Shown: positions 37,151 through 46,844 of the stretch, one piece after another
How positions within the stretch are numbered: position 1 is the first letter of the stretch
How the letters are laid out: each line of letters opens with the position of its first letter
Assembly (NCBI GenBank): GCA_023229685.1
Contig: JALNYT010000001.1
Span: 186,001 to 250,000 of the forward strand
Length of the DNA stretch: 64,000 nucleotides
Direction of reading: 5' to 3'
Source of the DNA: Sulfuritalea sp.
GTDB lineage: Bacteria > Pseudomonadota > Gammaproteobacteria > Burkholderiales > Rhodocyclaceae
Made by a program: the position numbers and the translations under genes
The notes under the pieces: generated by a model
What the model was told of the DNA's origin: nothing
Database searches by the model: none
The model's input: the letters and a program-made list of their open reading frames with translations, nothing else

Positions 37151-38050
37151 ATGCAGAGGCACCGGGCCCACAAAATTCCTGCGCCCCGAAGGGCGTCCCC
37201 CTGGGGGACGCCGGAACAACTCAACCGCGAATACAACGCCCGCGCTGCAATCCCGGACCATCCGGAGATCTTTGCGCGGTGGCGCGCCGACTCGCAGGCC
37301 GCCCGTAATGCCCTGCGCTACGAGGCGGACTACCATTACGGCCCGTCGCCGGCCGAAGCCCTCGACCTCTTTCCGGCCGCCACGCGCAATGCGCCGCTGC
37401 TGGTCTTCATCCACGGCGGCTATTGGCGCTCGCTCGACAAGCAGGACTTTTCCTTCCTCGCTCCGGCGTTCGTGCAAGCCGGTGTCGCCGTGGCCATGCC
37501 CAACTACGGCCTGGCCCCGGCGACGTCGATCGAGGACATGGTGCGGCAGACTCTGCGCGCACTGGCGTGGCTGTATCGCGCGCTGCCGCAACTCGGCATC
37601 GATCCGCGGCGCATCGTGGTCGCCGGGCATTCCGCAGGCGCACATCTCGCCGCCATGATGCTGGCCGCCGACTGGCCGCTATGGGCCCCCGACTTGCCCC
37701 GGGACCTGCTGTGCGGCGCGGTCTGCGTTTCCGGAATCTATGACTTGCGACCGCTGGTAAGCGCGCCTTTCCTGCAAGACGACCTCACGCTCGATGACGC
37801 AACCGCGCAGCTGGTCAGCCCCGTCAGCTACCGGCCAAACGTCTCCATACCCTTGATCACGGCTGTCGGCGGCGCGGAAAGCGCCGAGTTTCAACGCCAG
37901 AACCGCCTGATCCGCGACGCCTGGCCGCACTGCTTCCGCGACGACCTGCCCCTGCCCGGACGCCATCACCTGGCGAGCGTCGAGGCGCTGGGCGACTCCG
38001 GCCACCCCTTGTTCCATGCCACGCTGCGTCTGCTGGGAAAAACGCCATGA
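37151..38050 (+). CDS. Alpha/beta hydrolase, kynurenine formamidase-like
   Basis: A 299-residue serine hydrolase. The oxyanion segment FIHGGYWRS is near residue 82 and the nucleophile elbow VVAGHSAGAHLA near residue 157; the catalytic His is likely in PGRHHLASVEAL near the end. The W-x-T-P-E-Q-L-N-R-E-Y-N start resembles KynB-like esterases, which hydrolyse N-formylkynurenine. No other kynurenine genes are near. The N-terminal 20 residues are encoded by a palindromic GC-rich repeat (37181-37213), so the true start is uncertain. Confidence 0.8.
   Translation: MQRHRAHKIPAPRRASPWGTPEQLNREYNARAAIPDHPEIFARWRADSQAARNALRYEADYHYGPSPAEALDLFPAATRNAPLLVFIHGGYWRSLDKQDFSFLAPAFVQAGVAVAMPNYGLAPATSIEDMVRQTLRALAWLYRALPQLGIDPRRIVVAGHSAGAHLAAMMLAADWPLWAPDLPRDLLCGAVCVSGIYDLRPLVSAPFLQDDLTLDDATAQLVSPVSYRPNVSIPLITAVGGAESAEFQRQNRLIRDAWPHCFRDDLPLPGRHHLASVEALGDSGHPLFHATLRLLGKTP
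37181..37213. repeat. GC-rich palindromic repeat inside the hydrolase 5' end
   Basis: GCGCCCCGAAGGGCGTCCCC followed by CTGGGGGACGCC contains two adjacent palindromes (GCCCCGAAGGGC and GGCGTCCCCCTGGGGGACGCC). It shares GGGGGACGCCGG with the family D site at 52838. It lies within the first codons of the hydrolase. Confidence 0.5.
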
Positions 38051-38248
38051 CACACGTCCGGGACGACGCCGGCGTGGCAAGAGCCGCACCACGACTCACT
38101 CCAGCGCGGCCGTTGCCGCCTGTAATACAATACGCACCATGTGCGCCCTGCCGGTTGGCGCCCGATTCGGCATTCTGCCGCATTTCCCTCGAGCGCTTCG
38201 CCGCCTGAACCGGTTCCCCGCGAGGGGCAGGCCGATTCAGGAGTTCAT

Positions 38249-39778
<1,530 letters not shown>

Positions 39779-39794
39779 CCAGACGCCATCGGCC

Positions 39795-40937
39795 ATGCGC
39801 GACCAAGCAGCGTGGCAGCTCGATGTACGGCCAGCCGTCGGCGGCGACGCGGACACCCTGGTCATTGTTTTCGGCGGGCGCTGGCGCATCGACCAGAGTC
39901 TGCCCGCACCCGACACCTTGAAAGACCGCCTCGACGCTTCGGTGCGTCGGGTCCGCTTCGATGCCAACGAGCTTGCCGACTGGGATTCCGGCCTGCTGAG
40001 CTTCGTCTCCGAGATCAGCAAGTCCTGCGCGGATCGCGGCATCGCGGTCGATGGCAGCGGGCTGCCACCAGGGGCGCTGCGCCTGCTGACGATGGCGCAG
40101 GCGGTACCGGAACAAAAGCTCGCGGAGCGCGACAAGGGCCCGCAGGGGTCGTTTGCACAAGTCGGCACCGCCACCCTGGAGTTCTTTCGCGGCTTGCCGC
40201 AGATGCTGGACTTTCTCGGCGAGGTAGCGCTGTCGCTGCTGCGGCTGCTCTCCGGCCGCGCCGGTTTCCGCGCCCGCGACCTCTGGCTCGAAATCGAGGA
40301 AATCGGACCGCGTGCGCTACCCATCGTCTCGGTGATCAGCTTCCTCGTCGGACTGATCCTGGCCTATCTCGGCGCCGACCAGCTGAAACTGGTCGGGGCG
40401 CAGATATTCATTGCCGACCTGGTGGCCATCGGCATGGTGCGCGAAATAGGCGCGCTGATGACCGGCGTCATCATCGCCGGCCGCACCGGCGCCGCCTTCG
40501 CCGCGCAGCTCGGCACCATGCAGGTCAACGAGGAGATCGACGCCTTCAAGACGCTCGGCATCTCGGCCATCGACTTTCTGGTGCTGCCACGCATCCTGGC
40601 GCTGATGCTGATGGTGCCGCTGCTCACGCTCTACTCGGGCTTCATCGGCATGCTGGCAGGGCTGCTGGTGTCGGCCACCATCTTCGATATCGGCGTCTTC
40701 GAGTACTACACCGAGACATTGCGCGCGCTGGATTTCAGGCAGTTCGCCGTCGGCCTATCGAAGGGTGCGGTGTATGGCGCGATGATCGCCTTCTCTGGTT
40801 GCCTGCGCGGTATGCAATGCGGACGCAGTGCCGAAGCAGTCGGCCATGCCGCAACCTCGGCGGTGGTCACCGCCATCCTCCTGATCACGATTTCGGCTTC
40901 GATCATGACCATCGTTTATTACCAGTTGGGCATCTAG
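39795..40937 (+). CDS. MlaE-type ABC transporter permease with N-terminal STAS domain
   Basis: A 380-residue protein. A STAS-like domain covers about residues 1-110 (WQLDVRPAVGGDADTLVIVF) and is joined to an MlaE permease domain with about five to six helices (GALMTGVIIAGRTGAAFAAQ and the LPRILALMLMVPLLTLY run). In the Mla system the STAS protein MlaB is separate; here it is fused to the permease, as in several relatives. Together with the next two genes it forms a phospholipid-type transporter of the inner membrane. Confidence 0.9.
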   Translation: MRDQAAWQLDVRPAVGGDADTLVIVFGGRWRIDQSLPAPDTLKDRLDASVRRVRFDANELADWDSGLLSFVSEISKSCADRGIAVDGSGLPPGALRLLTMAQAVPEQKLAERDKGPQGSFAQVGTATLEFFRGLPQMLDFLGEVALSLLRLLSGRAGFRARDLWLEIEEIGPRALPIVSVISFLVGLILAYLGADQLKLVGAQIFIADLVAIGMVREIGALMTGVIIAGRTGAAFAAQLGTMQVNEEIDAFKTLGISAIDFLVLPRILALMLMVPLLTLYSGFIGMLAGLLVSATIFDIGVFEYYTETLRALDFRQFAVGLSKGAVYGAMIAFSGCLRGMQCGRSAEAVGHAATSAVVTAILLITISASIMTIVYYQLGI

Positions 40938-40941
40938 CAAC

Positions 40942-41031
40942 AATGGCCCCCCACGCTCGCAAACCCGGCTCGCTGACCCCCACAGGGGGGCGCATGTCTT
41001 CTTGGGGCGATCCGGCGAAGACATGACGGCC
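40942..41031 (+). repeat. Family C repeat at the MlaF-type gene start
   Basis: GCTCGCTGACCCCCACAGGG and a GC-rich palindromic block lead into GGGGCGATCCGGCGAAGAC and then the start ATG at 41023. It closely matches 33127-33159, including four bases past the ATG. The purine run GAAGA may act as the ribosome-binding site. Confidence 0.65.
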
Positions 41032-41814
41032 ACGACACCGCACATCGAGGTCCGCGGACTGAGCATGGCCTACGGCGAGCACATCGTGCAGCGCGACCTC
41101 GATTTCGTGGTGAATAAGGGCGACATTTTCGTCGTCATGGGCGGCAACGGCTGCGGCAAGACCACGCTGATGCGCGCCCTGGTCGGCCTGCAGCGACCGA
41201 CGGCCGGCTCCGTGCTGTACAGCGGGGAGGACTTCTGGAACGCCGAGCCGGAAGTGCAACAGAGGCTCAAGCGCCGGCTCGGCATCCTGTTCCAGGGCGG
41301 CGCGCTGTGGAGTTCGCTGACGCTGGCAGAAAACGTCGCGCTGCCGATTGCCGAATTCACCCGCCTGCCAGCGGCCCGCGTCGATGAAATCGTCGCCTTC
41401 AAGCTGGCGTTGGTCGGGCTGGCCGGCTGCGAGGATCTGTACCCTGCCGAATTGAGCGGCGGCATGAAGAAGCGCGCGGGGCTGGCGCGGGCGATGGCAC
41501 TCGATCCCGACATCCTGGTCATTGATGAGCCCTCGTCGGGCCTCGATCCGTTGACCGCGCGGCGGCTCGACGAGTTGATAATGGAACTGCGCGAAAGCCT
41601 CGGCACCACCATCGTCGTCGTGACGCACGAACTGGCCAGCATCCTCAGCATCGGTAACAATTCGATCTTTCTCGATTCCGAAAGCCACACCATGATCGCC
41701 ACAGGCCACCCGCAGGATGCGCTGAAGAACGGCCACCCCAAGGTGCGTCACTTCCTTACGCGAGGCGGCGATGTGTCGCCCCCTCGCCGCAACGACTCTT
41801 CGGAGACGGCATGA
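41023..41814 (+). CDS. MlaF-type ABC transporter ATPase
   Basis: A 263-residue cytosolic ATPase for the MlaE-type permease before it. Walker A is GGNGCGKTTLM near residue 39, the signature is LSGGMKKRAGLARAM, where the MKKR run is typical of Mla/MCE ATPases, and Walker B is ILVIDEPSSGLDP. The last 15 residues (GGDVSPPRRNDSSETA) are encoded by a family C repeat. The stop overlaps the next start by four bases. Confidence 0.93.
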   Translation: MTATTPHIEVRGLSMAYGEHIVQRDLDFVVNKGDIFVVMGGNGCGKTTLMRALVGLQRPTAGSVLYSGEDFWNAEPEVQQRLKRRLGILFQGGALWSSLTLAENVALPIAEFTRLPAARVDEIVAFKLALVGLAGCEDLYPAELSGGMKKRAGLARAMALDPDILVIDEPSSGLDPLTARRLDELIMELRESLGTTIVVVTHELASILSIGNNSIFLDSESHTMIATGHPQDALKNGHPKVRHFLTRGGDVSPPRRNDSSETA

Positions 41815-41819
41815 GCCGC
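41766..41819 (+). repeat. Family C-like repeat spanning MlaF end and MlaD start
   Basis: GGCGGCGATGTGTCGCCCCC then TTCGGAGACGGC and ATGAGCCGC. The last part matches the 33127 copy (GGAGACGGCATGA). It encodes the C terminus of the ATPase and carries the ribosome-binding site and start codon of the next gene. Confidence 0.55.
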
Positions 41820-42827
41820 AAAGCCAACCCCACCCTGATCGGCGCCTTCGTCCTCGGTGCGATTGCGCTGGCCATAGTCACCACGCTGCTGCTGGCTGGC
41901 GGCAGCTGGTTCGGCGAGCGGCGGCAGCACGTCATGTATTTCGAGGGCGCCGCACAGGGCCTACAGGTCGGCGCGCCGGTGGTATTCCTCGGCGTCAAGG
42001 TCGGCACCGTCAAGCAGATCCAGCTCGGCCTCGACCCACAGAGCCGCCGCTTCCTGGTGCCTGTAACGATCGAACTGGACCCCGAGGTGGCACGCACGCG
42101 CAGCGGCGAGCCGATCGACCTGCGTGATCGCGCGACCGTACGGCAGCTGGTCGAGCGCGGCCTGCGCGCGCGACTGCGGATGCAGAGCCTGCTCACCGGT
42201 CAGCTGTACGTCGATCTCGACTTCCACCCCGACAAACCCGCGATCTTCGCCGCGCTCGACCCCGAGCTCAGCGAAATCCCGACCATACGCACCGCCGGGC
42301 AGGAGCTGACGACCAAGCTCGAGGGCTTTCCGATGGACAAATTCCTCGCCGATGTTGCCGGCATCAGCAGCGCGGTAAACCAGCTGATGTCGGCGCCAGC
42401 GACGCAGGAACTGCCGCAGCGGCTTGGTGCGACGTTGCGGCACCTGGAGTCGCTGACCGCCCGCTTCGACGCGCAGGGCGGCCCGATCCTGAAGGACGTA
42501 CGAGGTAACCTCGCTGAACTGCACAAGGCGCTGCTGGCCGCGCAGGCGGCACTGGCCAAGCTCGACACCGCCGCCGACCGCGTGGCCGACCTGGCCCGCA
42601 CCGACTCGGCCATGGTCGGCAACCTGACCAGGGCCAGCGAAGAACTGGCCAAGGCCGCCGGCGCGGTGCGCAGCCTGACCGAGCAGGAGTCACCGACGGT
42701 GGCCAACGTCAACGCCGCGCTCAAGGAAATCACCCGTGCCGCAGACGCCCTGCGCCTGCTGGCGGAAACGCTGGAACAGCAACCGGACGCCATCTGGCGT
42801 GGCAAGCGCCAGAAGACCACGCCTTAA
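41811..42827 (+). CDS. MlaD/MCE-domain lipid-transport protein
   Basis: A 338-residue inner-membrane-anchored periplasmic protein. One helix at about 10-32 is followed by an MCE domain (about 38-125; VMYFEGAAQGLQVGAPVVFL and VGTVKQIQL), then a helical C-terminal region with repeated ALAKLDTAADRVADLARTD-type heptads. MCE proteins form hexameric rings that carry lipids across the periplasm. The lipoprotein gene usually last in such operons is absent; a FAH-family enzyme follows. Confidence 0.9.
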   Translation: MSRKANPTLIGAFVLGAIALAIVTTLLLAGGSWFGERRQHVMYFEGAAQGLQVGAPVVFLGVKVGTVKQIQLGLDPQSRRFLVPVTIELDPEVARTRSGEPIDLRDRATVRQLVERGLRARLRMQSLLTGQLYVDLDFHPDKPAIFAALDPELSEIPTIRTAGQELTTKLEGFPMDKFLADVAGISSAVNQLMSAPATQELPQRLGATLRHLESLTARFDAQGGPILKDVRGNLAELHKALLAAQAALAKLDTAADRVADLARTDSAMVGNLTRASEELAKAAGAVRSLTEQESPTVANVNAALKEITRAADALRLLAETLEQQPDAIWRGKRQKTTP

Positions 42828-42877
42828 CGTACAACACAGCAGCACACAACCCCACACCCGATGAAAGAGGAGATGCA

Positions 42878-43723
42878 ATGAAACTGGTTCGCTACGGCCT
42901 GAAGGGCCGCGAAAAGCCCGGCCTGATCGACGCTGCCGGAACGCTGCGTGACCTTTCCGGCCATGTCGCCGACATCGGCTGGAACGAACTCTCGACTACC
43001 GGACAAAAGCGCCTGCGGGCGCTGAATCCTGCCAGCTTGCCGGCCGTGCGCGGCAAGCCGCGCCTCGGTGTGCCCTTCACCGGCATTTCGAAAATCGTCG
43101 GCATCGGCCTCAACTACCGCGCCCACGCCCTCGAATCCAAGATGCTGATTCCGGCCGAGCCGGTGGTGTTCATGAAGGCTACCACCTGCATCACCGGCCC
43201 CTGCGATCCGATCCTAATGCCCATCGGCAGCACCAAGCTCGACTGGGAAGTCGAACTCGGCATCGTGATCGGCCGCGAAACCCGCCATGTCGCGCAGGGA
43301 CAAGCGCTTGATCACGTTGCAGGCTACTGCGTATTCAACGACGTCTCGGAGCGCACCTTCCAGCTCGAACGCGGCGGCCAGTGGGACAAGGGCAAGGGCT
43401 GCGACAGCTTCGGCCCCATCGGGCCCTGGCTGGTGACGAAGGACGAGGTTCCCGACCCGCAGCAACTGCGCCTGTGGCTCGACGTCAATGGCGAGCGCAT
43501 GCAGGACTCGAGTACCGCCGACATGGTCTTTTCCTGCGCCGAAATCGTCAGCTATGTTTCGCGCTTCATGACGCTGCTGCCCGGCGATGTGATTTGTACC
43601 GGCACGCCGCAGGGCGTCGGCATGGGTCGCGGCCGCTTCCTGAAAATCGGCGACCGGGTCAGGCTCGGTGTCGAAGGCCTCGGCGAGCAGGAGCAAACGG
43701 TAATCGCCACAAAGCTGCGCTGA
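42878..43723 (+). CDS. Fumarylacetoacetate hydrolase (FAH) family protein
   Basis: A 281-residue enzyme of the FAH superfamily, which includes acylpyruvases, oxalocrotonate decarboxylases and ureidoglycolate lyase-like members. The signature KIVGIGLNYRAHALE at about 72-86 and DWEVELGIVIGRETR, with acidic metal ligands, support this, as does GDVICTGTPQGVGMGRG. An AGAGGAGATGCA leader precedes the ATG. The substrate cannot be told; it may act on aromatic or sugar-acid breakdown products with the FGGY kinase next door. Confidence 0.88.
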   Translation: MKLVRYGLKGREKPGLIDAAGTLRDLSGHVADIGWNELSTTGQKRLRALNPASLPAVRGKPRLGVPFTGISKIVGIGLNYRAHALESKMLIPAEPVVFMKATTCITGPCDPILMPIGSTKLDWEVELGIVIGRETRHVAQGQALDHVAGYCVFNDVSERTFQLERGGQWDKGKGCDSFGPIGPWLVTKDEVPDPQQLRLWLDVNGERMQDSSTADMVFSCAEIVSYVSRFMTLLPGDVICTGTPQGVGMGRGRFLKIGDRVRLGVEGLGEQEQTVIATKLR

Positions 43724-43729
43724 TGCAAG

Positions 43730-43750
43730 AGTCGGCGCTGATGAAGCGGC
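43730..43750 (+). repeat. Family A dispersed motif (diverged intergenic copy)
   Basis: AGTCGGCGCTGATGAAGCGG fits the family A consensus at most positions. It lies between the FAH gene and the FGGY kinase, whose ATG is 35 bases downstream. Confidence 0.5.
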
Positions 43751-43784
43751 GCTGCTGCAGGTTGCGGGACACGCGAAGGCCGCC

Positions 43785-45350
43785 ATGAGCAACGATTACC
43801 TCCTCGCCATCGACTGCGGCACGCAGAGCGTGCGTGCGCTGATATTCGATCTGCATGGCCATCTGGTCGATAAGTCGCAGGTCGACATCACCAGCTACCA
43901 GTCGCCTCAGCCGGGCTGGGTGGAAAACGATCCGGAGGAATTCTGGGCCGCGCTTTGCCTGGCCTGTCAGCGACTCTGGACCAACACCCAGGTTCCGAAA
44001 AGCTCGATACGCGGCGTCGTCATCACAACCCAGCGCGCGACGACGATCAATCTCGACGTCCACGGCCAGCCGCTGCGTCCAGCCATCATCTGGCTCGATC
44101 AGCGGCGCGCCGACACCCGGCCCAAGCTGGCCTGGTGGTGGGAACTGGCGCTGCGCGCCATTGGCATGCGCGACACCATCGGCTACTTCGCGCGCGAGGC
44201 GGAGGCCAACTGGATCGCCCAGCACCAGCCCGCGATCTGGGCGCGCACCGACAAGTACCTGCTGCTCTCCGGCTACCTGAACTATCGCCTCACCGATCGC
44301 TTCGCCGATTCCGTCGCCAGCCAGGTCGGCTACATTCCATTCGACTACAAGCGCGGCCGCTGGGCGTCGGCCTGGGACTGGAAATGGCAGTGCCTGCCGA
44401 TCAAGCGCGCAATGCTGCCGGAACTGGTGCCGGCCGGCACGCAACTGGGCATGGTCAGTGCCGATGCCGCGCGCGACACCGGCATCCCGCAAGGCCTGCC
44501 GGTCATCGCCGGCGCCGCCGACAAGGCCTGCGAAGTCATCGGCGCGGGTTGCATCAGCCCCGAAATCGGCTGCCTTTCCTACGGCACCGCGGCCACCATC
44601 AATACCACCACGCCGCGCTATCTGGAGGCGATCCGCTTCATTCCGCCCTACCAGGCCGCCGCGCCCGGACACTACAACACCGAAATCCAGATCACGCGCG
44701 GCTTCTGGATGGTGAACTGGTTCCGCGAGCAGTTCGGCCTGCATGAGGAACAGGAGGCGCGCCGTCGCGGCGTAACACCGGAGAGTCTGTTCGATGAACT
44801 GGTCAATGCGGTGCCGCCCGGCTCGATGGGCTTGATGCTGCAACCGTTCTGGAATCCCGGCATCAAGGTTCCCGGTCCGGAGGCAAAGGGCGCGGTGATC
44901 GGCTTCGGCGAGGTGCACACCCGCGCCCATCTCTATCGCGCCATTCTCGAAGGCCTCGCCTACGCCCTGCGCGAAGGCCGGGAGCGCATCGAACGCCGCA
45001 GCGGAACCCGCATCGAGCGCGTGCGCGTGTCTGGCGGCGGCTCGCAAAGCGACGCCGCGATGCAGATCACCGCCAACGTCTTCAACCTCCCGGCCGAACG
45101 GCCGCATCTGTATGAGACCAGCGGGCTGGGCGCCGCGATAATCGCCGCCGTCGGCCTCGGCCTGCATCCCGACTTCGCCACCGCCGTGCGCGAAATGACC
45201 CGCGTCGGTCGCGTGTTCCATCCCGAGCCGCAGCATGTCCACATCTACGAACAACTCTACCGCAAGGTCTATTGCCGCATGTACCAGCGCCTGCAGCCGC
45301 TGTATCGGGAGATACGCAAGATCACCGGCTATCCGAGCAGCGAAGCATGA
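43785..45350 (+). CDS. FGGY-family carbohydrate kinase
   Basis: A 521-residue sugar kinase of the xylulokinase/FGGY type with two ribonuclease-H-like lobes. The N-terminal phosphate loop is AIDCGTQSVRALIFDLHG, the substrate region is RATTINLDVHGQP followed by IIWLDQRRAD, and the second-lobe motif is VRVSGGGSQSDAAMQITANV. The sugar cannot be assigned. The 3' end is duplicated in decayed form at 46293-46449. Confidence 0.88.
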   Translation: MSNDYLLAIDCGTQSVRALIFDLHGHLVDKSQVDITSYQSPQPGWVENDPEEFWAALCLACQRLWTNTQVPKSSIRGVVITTQRATTINLDVHGQPLRPAIIWLDQRRADTRPKLAWWWELALRAIGMRDTIGYFAREAEANWIAQHQPAIWARTDKYLLLSGYLNYRLTDRFADSVASQVGYIPFDYKRGRWASAWDWKWQCLPIKRAMLPELVPAGTQLGMVSADAARDTGIPQGLPVIAGAADKACEVIGAGCISPEIGCLSYGTAATINTTTPRYLEAIRFIPPYQAAAPGHYNTEIQITRGFWMVNWFREQFGLHEEQEARRRGVTPESLFDELVNAVPPGSMGLMLQPFWNPGIKVPGPEAKGAVIGFGEVHTRAHLYRAILEGLAYALREGRERIERRSGTRIERVRVSGGGSQSDAAMQITANVFNLPAERPHLYETSGLGAAIIAAVGLGLHPDFATAVREMTRVGRVFHPEPQHVHIYEQLYRKVYCRMYQRLQPLYREIRKITGYPSSEA

Positions 45351-45462
45351 AAGCTTCTGCCGGCGGCGGATCAAGCCATCGAGTCATGAAACCGGACGAT
45401 ATTGCGCTCACCCACTGCCCCACCGTCGCCGCGCCCTGGTGTCGGGACCGGGCGCCGGCCAG

Positions 45463-45945
45463 TTAGCTCGGGTGGATGTCGATCGAGCGATAGGCCTGGT
45501 CCGTCGCCTTGAAGGCAGATTTCGCCGTCTCCTCGACGGAAAGGATGCTCTCCTTGCCGCACCCGCCACACCTGAAGACCGGTACTTCTGCCAGGACCTT
45601 GAATGGTTGGGCCTTCCTGATCTCCGCCGTAACCTCCTGCCTCTGGTGGCCAGTTGGCGACCCGGGTAGTTCCATGTCGCACCCGGGGCAGTGGTAGCGT
45701 TTCTTGAAGAGCCCCTTCTTTACCGCACTGGGGACGCTTCCGTAGGTCTCGGAACTCATCATCAAGTCCATCAGCTCCGCCGCAAACCCGACGTGGACGA
45801 AACGCTTGTGCCCCTGCTCGCAGATAACGCACGGCATCTCATGAAAGCTCAACTTGACGCCGCCGACCTCACCGTGGAACGTGTCAAGAATGTTGGTCGA
45901 CATTTCGCCCTTGCACTTGCTGCACGGGGCCAGTGGCTTGCTCAT
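45463..45945 (-). CDS. Zinc-ribbon protein of unknown function
   Basis: A 160-residue protein with four CxxC pairs: CSKCKG near the start, CVICEQGHK, CPGCD and CGGCG near 128. Two zinc ribbons are likely. A strong GGAGGATGAGCT ribbon of ribosome-binding sequence precedes the ATG at 45945. No catalytic or DNA-binding motif is recognised. It is read against the flanking kinase genes and sits between the intact kinase and its decayed tail copy, as if inserted there. Confidence 0.72.
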   Translation of the reverse strand: MSKPLAPCSKCKGEMSTNILDTFHGEVGGVKLSFHEMPCVICEQGHKRFVHVGFAAELMDLMMSSETYGSVPSAVKKGLFKKRYHCPGCDMELPGSPTGHQRQEVTAEIRKAQPFKVLAEVPVFRCGGCGKESILSVEETAKSAFKATDQAYRSIDIHPS

Positions 45946-46292
45946 AGCTCATCCTCCCTTGGACAGTTGAATTGATCTCTGGACCAAATGCGAGGCGGGC
46001 GCCCTGCTGACGCAGGCCCGCTTCCTCTTGGTTTGGGAATCCGGGCGAAGTCCAAGCCGGCAACTCGATGCAGCAGCCGCGCCGAACCGTCCGCGAAAGA
46101 AAGGGAATTGGGAGTGATAGGAACGGGCATCTTGTCAACCTCCAGCCGCGCAAAAACATGCGGATGGTAGGCGGCCCGACCTACCAGATGCCTGCAACGC
46201 GCGAGCGCTGCACCACTTAGAGTTGAGACTTCGGCGAAATTTATCGCTTCCCGGCCTAGTCGTCAAGAGTCGTTCCCGCACGAGATGAGCTT
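45946..46292. other. 347-base stretch without a gene, upstream of the zinc-ribbon gene
   Basis: No convincing reading frame is present. A short hairpin with TGGTAGG/CCTACCA arms lies at 46165-46186. The zinc-ribbon promoter must lie here but no clear sigma-70 boxes are seen. The right end leads straight into the decayed kinase tail. Confidence 0.45.
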
Positions 46293-46449
46293 GAAATGAC
46301 GCGCGTCGGCCGGGTCTTTCAGTCCGAGCCTCAGCACGTGCGCATCTACCTACAGCCCTACGACATGGTCAATTGCCGCATGTATCGACGCCTGCAACCG
46401 TTGCATCGGGAGATACGAGATCGCCGGCTATCCCGGCGCGGAGGCGTGA
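46293..46449 (+). pseudogene. Decayed copy of the FGGY kinase 3' end
   Basis: The bases align with 45194-45350 of the intact kinase at roughly three quarters of positions. Shared translated pieces include MTRVGRVF, EPQHV and CRMY with RLQPL. The reading frame shifts by one base near GAGATACGAGATCGCCGG, and no upstream kinase sequence precedes it. It is either the remnant of a second kinase gene or a duplicated fragment that has drifted. Confidence 0.75.
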
Positions 46450-46548
46450 ACGCCGCGAGGGGCTGCTCCCCGGCGGAGGCTGCCGGTCACTGGCAGTGAT
46501 TCTGCGCTTGCCGATAAGCAGATTAAGACACCGCTGCCGCTTTGAAGT

Positions 46549-46809
46549 CTAGGTCTTGGCTTTCTTGACCAACTGCCGGGCAAAAGCCACATCGTTTTTT
46601 GTCACCCGGAGCGTCTTTTGCGGACCCATGGAATCGACAAAGCGAACAAAGTCATCCAGCGATAGCTCATCAGACAACTGCTTGTCGCCTCCTTCAATCC
46701 GCTCGCGCAACTTGAACAGGCCTGTGTTCGTGAGCACCATCATGTAGTGCCGTCCATCGCTCCGCCGATTTAGCCGGGCTACCGCAGCCGCTGCTCGAGT
46801 CGAGCGCAT
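46549..46809 (-). CDS. Small hypothetical protein, 86 aa
   Basis: Begins MRSTRAAAAVARLNRRSDGR with a strong AAGGAG ribosome-binding site seven bases before the ATG at 46809, so the longer TTG start is rejected. It has a basic N terminus, a YMMVLTNTGLFKLRERI segment and a C-terminal lysine-rich helix. No family recognised. It lies 36 bases downstream of the aminopeptidase gene on the same strand. Confidence 0.62.
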   Translation of the reverse strand: MRSTRAAAAVARLNRRSDGRHYMMVLTNTGLFKLRERIEGGDKQLSDELSLDDFVRFVDSMGPQKTLRVTKNDVAFARQLVKKAKT

Positions 46810-46844
46810 ACAGATCTCCTTCAAGCGAAGAATTCAGATACCGC

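Noticed and set aside
43659..45374. 571-codon minus-strand frame opposite the FGGY kinase
   Set aside because: Antisense to a kinase with intact phosphate loops; no recognised motif.
46296..46499. A 67-codon frame starting MTRVGRVF as a real gene
   Set aside because: It is a frameshifted remnant of the upstream kinase 3' end with no upstream coding sequence or ribosome-binding site.
46549..46824. Longer TTG start for the small protein
   Set aside because: The TTG codons overlap a perfect AAGGAG ribosome-binding site that serves the ATG at 46809.
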